Positions 59,771-64,000 of a stretch of 64,000 bases of DNA are shown in pieces (positions within the stretch are counted from its first letter, which is position 1; the number at the start of each line of letters is the position of its first letter). The position numbers were made by a program, and so were the translations under genes. The stretch comes from Spirodela intermedia (lineage: Eukaryota; Streptophyta; Magnoliopsida; Alismatales; Araceae), in contig LR746265.1 of NCBI GenBank assembly GCA_902729315.2, forward strand, positions 627,501 to 691,500, in the 5' to 3' direction. The notes under the pieces were generated by a model, which did not search any database, was not told the origin of the DNA, and was given only the letters and a program-made list of their open reading frames with translations.

Positions 59771-61688
59771 TGTCGCCCAGCGGAGCATACAGGGGGATAC
59801 CAGCCCCCAGTCCCTGCGAAACCCTAGGTAGGTCCACACGATCGACGTACGGCCGCCCGCTTATCCACTTTGCGCCCTGAGAGATCCGCACCGAAGTCTT
59901 CCTCTTCAGGAAAAAGGGAGCAAGAAAAGGAGGATTTGCGGACAAAAAAGCTCCGATTCTCCGGAGAGAAGCAGAAGGATTTGCGAACTGGAATCCTATC
60001 TTCCCCTTCTCCCTCGTACTCTTCCCCCTCCTTCCCACCCTCTCTCCACCTCCCCTCGCAGCAGCTACTTCCCGACCCTTCCCTCCCAAATCTCCTCCCC
60101 TCCTCTCCCCTCCCTTTGAAACAGCTCCTCCCTCCTCTTCCACCCTCTCCGCCGCCGCAAGGCCGTCGCTTTATCGCAAATGGGAAGTGGCGCTGGGCCA
60201 CGGAAGAAAGTGACGGCGATTTGTTTCCTCGTATACTAACCTACGCCTCCCCGGCGAGCATCCTACGCCGTCCGATCGCCAAAAAACTTGTGGAGATCCG
60301 CGCCAATTTTACCGACTTCAAAATCGTCTTTACACCACGTGGGACCGAAACCCCGCGCCTTCTAGGGTTTCATTCTTGTCCGTCGGATCCTCTCTTGACG
60401 GTTGAGATTATCCCAGTCGATCAAACGGTTTCGACTTCTCGCATAAGTCGAGTTGCGCTGGCACGTGGCTTCTCCACACGTGTGCCTCCCACGGAAGCGT
60501 CCCAAAATGGGCTGCGCCCAATAGTTCCATACGATGAAATTTGGGCCGGTCAGGCATTGGGCCACTAACTAGGAGCCCGATTTCAGGAACGGCGCGCCAC
60601 CTCTGGTTATCCCCTTCATCGCCAATCCCGACCCCACTACTCTCTAGTTCTTACTACAACGCCGCCGCCGCCGCCAGGGCCGACGACGAAGAGGACGGCG
60701 AGAAGGGAGGAGCACTGTGGGCGGATTTCAGCTTAAAGAGGTTCATAAGGCGTTCTCCCCGTCTCCATGTTGATTGCTTCGTCGTTCTTCCTGCTCGGGG
60801 AACCAATTTCTTGCGCGGGGAGTGATGAAATCTTTTTGCTAGGGTTTTTATTGGTCGCAGTGGTAGGGTATATTTGACCTGTGGCGGAGGTTAGTGGCTT
60901 GTTGTGCCCTCTGCGATTGCCAGAGGCGGCACCAGTGAGCCACCGTTGTTTCAGGTCCGCCGCCGTTAGACGCGACCCGCCGCTGGAAGGGTGAAGCACT
61001 GCGAGAGTTCGGTTTTTTTTTATCGTCAGAGGTGGCTGTTCATTTATTTCCCTCCGGAGTGTCGAGTACCGCTGAATACTTTGCCATCAGAGTTTCTCTG
61101 GGCTACTGGGATAATGTTTCCGCTTCAGAACTCTGATAATGTAACCTAATAGGAACTCATTTACGGTATCTGCTTGTTCGGTGACCGTTGCATAATTTTC
61201 GAACTGTTAGAGGTTACCCACAGAACGACGGTACATCTAACCGTCGTTCACTCCATGCGTATTCTAAGTTTCAACGTTCTCATGTTTCCTTTCGCGTTTT
61301 TCTTCCATTCTGCGTAATTTTCAGTTCAGAAATTAGATTCATAGTGTTTTAATCAGTCCTTCCGTTTACTACTGAAGTATAAACCAGTATCTGCCTTGAG
61401 CATTACCCAAACTGCGTGATAGCGCTGCATATTAATTTTCTTTGCTTTGAATTTTAGCCACACCATTTGATTCTTCTCCCTTCGCTGCCTATGTCAATTT
61501 CTATTTGACCACAGTAAAATCTAGTTCACTTGGTGACATCCTGAATTGATTGATATCGGTCGTCTAGTTTGTATCCCTCTGTCCTTGTGCTACATTTTCA
61601 GCAATATACTCTCCTCATGGCTTCCTTTTTTTATGATTTCAGCAAGTCAACTAGAAAAGCCGAATCTGATAAAAAAAAACCAGCAAAC
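59771..61688. promoter_or_regulatory. Divergent promoter G3BP / PRP39 and PRP39 leader
   Basis: From the G3BP start codon leftwards-reading leader (telo-box-like AAACCCTAG at about 59819-59827) through a TC-rich block to a promoter core near 60480-60570, where AAATGGGCTGCGCCC, TTTGGGCCGG and ATTGGGCCACT occur. A GC-rich probable first non-coding PRP39 exon (about 60590-60830) and a leader intron ending at the TTTCAG before 61643 complete the region. Confidence 0.5.
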
Positions 61689-63788
61689 ATGGAAGATCAT
61701 CAAATGTTGGCTGCTCAAACGTCAACTGTCCAGGAGTACCAAACTGCTGGTTATGGAGAGTTCACGACGGTTTCTGATCCTGGTGCTGTCAATACTGTGG
61801 AATCGGTGACCTCTGGATCTAGTGCAGATGCAGCACATTCTACACCTACAGATGGAAATGCTACTGATAGTTCGGCCTACGATAACAAGTTGCCTTCCGG
61901 GTTGACGTCCACGAATGCCAACGAGGAGACTGCTGTAAGCGAATCAAGTCATGCTATTGGTTACGATTCCATAAATGGAGGTGTAACACAAACCTCAAGC
62001 TATGTAACATTAGGAGTTGGTGAAAATGGAGGTGCATCAAATGAGACTGAAAGTGCTGTAATGGAGCAGCGATTTGGTGGAGAAGCTGGTAGGTCATTCA
62101 CTTAAATTTTCAGCAATTGGTTTCTAGTTTCCACCTGTTTGTGAAAATTCCATGTTATTTTTTCACTTAGTGGATTCCTCTACATCTCTTTTAGTTTTGA
62201 ATTGGTTTCGAACTAGCCCTCTTATTATTATTAGGGAAATTCTCACTTTTGAGAGCTGTACATTGAGGTGCTAATTTATCTTCTATTTGTACCCTTTTTC
62301 CGTTCAGGAATCTTTACGGAGGAAGATAGATTATGGAGCATAGTGAGGGCCAATAGTCTAGACTTTAATGCGTGGACAGCCCTAATTCAAGAAACCGAGA
62401 AAGAGGTGCGTCATCAACCATCTTTCTTTCACGATGTTCTTCCAACCTTAAAATATTCCTACCATTGCGATTTTGCCGTGGCCTTTCGGATGGTTCCCCT
62501 GTGATGTCACATTTCTGAATCTTCATTTCTGTTCTAGTATATATGTCTGAGTTCAAGAGTTCACAGTTTCAGTGACGATATTACTAGATTTTTATTGGAT
62601 TTTGAGTTATCCATAGAATCAAGCAGGACACAGTCTTTCCTTTTCTTCAATAACATTTGAGGCTTCTGGGGGACGTATCAAGATTTCTTTATTTTTTGAC
62701 TGGAAGAATGCGTAAAAATGATTTGATCCAGAATTACTGTAAGTTAATTATTACAAAGAATTGAAGTATAACTCTTTTTTTTACTTTTTGCAGAATAATA
62801 TCCTGAAAATACGAGGAGTCTATGATGCATTTTTGTCTGAATTTCCCTTGTGTTATGGATATTGGAAAAAGTATGCTGACCATGAGGGTCGCCTGGGCAC
62901 TGTTGATAAAGTTGTGGAGGTGTACGAGCGGGCTGTTTTGGCAGTGACATATTCCGTTGACATATGGTTGCATTATTGTGAATTTGCAATCCCAACGTAT
63001 GATGATCCTGACACCATCCGAAGGTGATATTTTCTTTAAGTCCCTCTCTGCTGCATTTATCTGATTTTGTGTTTTGTTTGACTTCTTGGGCAGTAACAGT
63101 CTAGTTATTCTCTCTTCTAACCTTATTTCAGTGTGGCCACAACAGTGACATGTGACATTTATGGCGGAAAGGTTTGCCGGGATTGCATATAGAAAATGCA
63201 TCTATTACATACAAACCCCACCATTTTATCTTTTACTTTTACTTGTGTTCCTTATTTTCTACGGAACTGCCTCGTGTATTAGTTATATAGCTGTCGTGAC
63301 CAACCTTTATGTTATATATAATACACACACACACACACACTGTCAAGGCTTCATGGGTGCACTGATTTGCAAAATGCTTCTTGAGGAAGATCAAGCCCAG
63401 TTAGAGGCTAAGGCCTCTTTGCTCACCTCCGTTTCATGGACATGGTAATCGTTTTTGCAGGAAGGTAAATTTAGTATATTTATGTATAATTTTGAAGTGT
63501 CATGTGATGTTTGCGTGTGATTTCCCCTTCAGATAGAAACCCATTAATGGAGGATTTATAGTGATTCTATGGTTATCCGAGCATTTGTTATAACATGGTT
63601 ACATTTTTGTGGTGTTTCAGGCTCTTTGAACGTGGGCTAGCATATGTTGGAACTGACTACTTATCCTCTCCTCTTTGGGACGAATACATAAAGTATGAGT
63701 ATTCACAGCAGGCATGGAGTCATGTTGCCATGATCTATACTAGGATCTTTGAGAATCCTATCCAGCACTTAGATCGTTATTTTAATAG
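61689..63788 (+). CDS. PRP39: PRP39 homologue (U1 snRNP, HAT repeats), 5' part
   Basis: U1 snRNP-associated splicing factor made of HAT (half-a-TPR) repeats, involved in 5' splice site recognition. Exons in the window, all in phase: 61689-62088, 62308-62405, 62794-63023, 63621-63788; the last ends in phase 2 at a GTATTA donor and the gene continues beyond the right edge. The first exon encodes a low-complexity Ser/Thr/Ala-rich N-terminus starting [20 protein letters not shown]. The HAT region begins at [20 protein letters not shown], then [40 protein letters not shown] and [20 protein letters not shown]. The ATG at 61689 is chosen because a leader acceptor lies at 61642; an earlier in-frame ATG (61618) would be inside that intron. 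Confidence 0.9.
63323..63340. repeat. (AC)n microsatellite
   Basis: Nine AC dinucleotides in a PRP39 intron (63024-63620). Confidence 0.88.
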
Positions 63789-64000
63789 GTATTACTATTT
63801 TCATGGTTGGCTATTATTCATTTCTTCTGCCATATGAAACCTTGACTTATTCTTGTTTATGTGATTGTTACCTCCTCTCAGGATTTGTTTTCTTTGTGTA
63901 AGACTTTTTATGTAGGAATGCTTGATGCTGTGGATTTTATGACTATAGTTCACTAAATCAACTGAAATAAATCAATTGCCAATCTTTGGAGATGTGGGAA

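Overview
This window is nuclear DNA from a flowering plant. Almost every recognisable gene has introns with GT..AG borders and AT/T-rich interiors, and the proteins are plant families: PHR-type MYB-CC, inositol transporter, TOM9/TOM22, a DUF3527 protein and a plant cyclopropane fatty acid synthase remnant. Several coding exons are strongly GC-rich (inositol transporter, the QSregVF-like gene, the DUF3527 gene, the methyltransferase last exon) while others are AT-rich. That bimodality and the many long (CT)n tracts would fit a monocot or early-diverging angiosperm, but this is inference. I see no tRNA, rRNA, CRISPR array or intact transposon.

Layout: broken cyclopropane fatty acid synthase relic (+, 196-1915); glycine-rich two-RRM hnRNP-like protein (-, 4138-6160); inositol transporter (+, 7826-10596); mitochondrial cytochrome c1 (+, 11345-15124); PHR1-type phosphate-starvation regulator (-, 15948-19014); plastid-type QSregVF/DUF3820-like protein (-, 21671-22606); probable FANCF homologue (-, 22834-27431); ribosomal protein L23/uL14 (+, 27973-29497); DUF3527 protein (-, 29945-31748); single-exon unknown protein (+, 35071-35871); PRP19 U-box/WD40 splicing factor (+, 36666-44622, 18 exons); small basic unknown protein (-, 45728-46817 and perhaps upstream); spermidine-synthase-like methyltransferase (-, 48222-52042); TOM9/TOM22 (+, 52451-52795); G3BP-like NTF2-RRM protein (-, 55393-59770); and the 5' part of PRP39 (+, 61689 to beyond the right edge).

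The genes are not an operon. Common themes are RNA processing (hnRNP, PRP19, PRP39, G3BP), mitochondrial function (CYC1, TOM9) and cytosolic translation (RPL23). Several head-to-head pairs share short promoters (hnRNP/INT, FANCF/RPL23, methyltransferase/TOM9, G3BP/PRP39). These carry TGGGCC (site II) and AAACCCTA (telo-box) elements typical of plant housekeeping genes.

The most unusual points are: a 46-bp tandem duplication that doubles the 3' splice site of the last DUF3527 intron, whose inferred donor is GC rather than GT; a direct repeat flanking PRP19 intron 1 with a spacing equal to the intron length; an exon-like coding fragment stranded in PRP19 intron 5; partly intact relic exons of a cyclopropane fatty acid synthase; and a FANCF model whose central exon and one splice junction could not be resolved. 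I found no clearly new multi-gene system. Exon borders were read by eye from splice consensus and reading phase. For the multi-exon genes reported with high confidence the phases close exactly.
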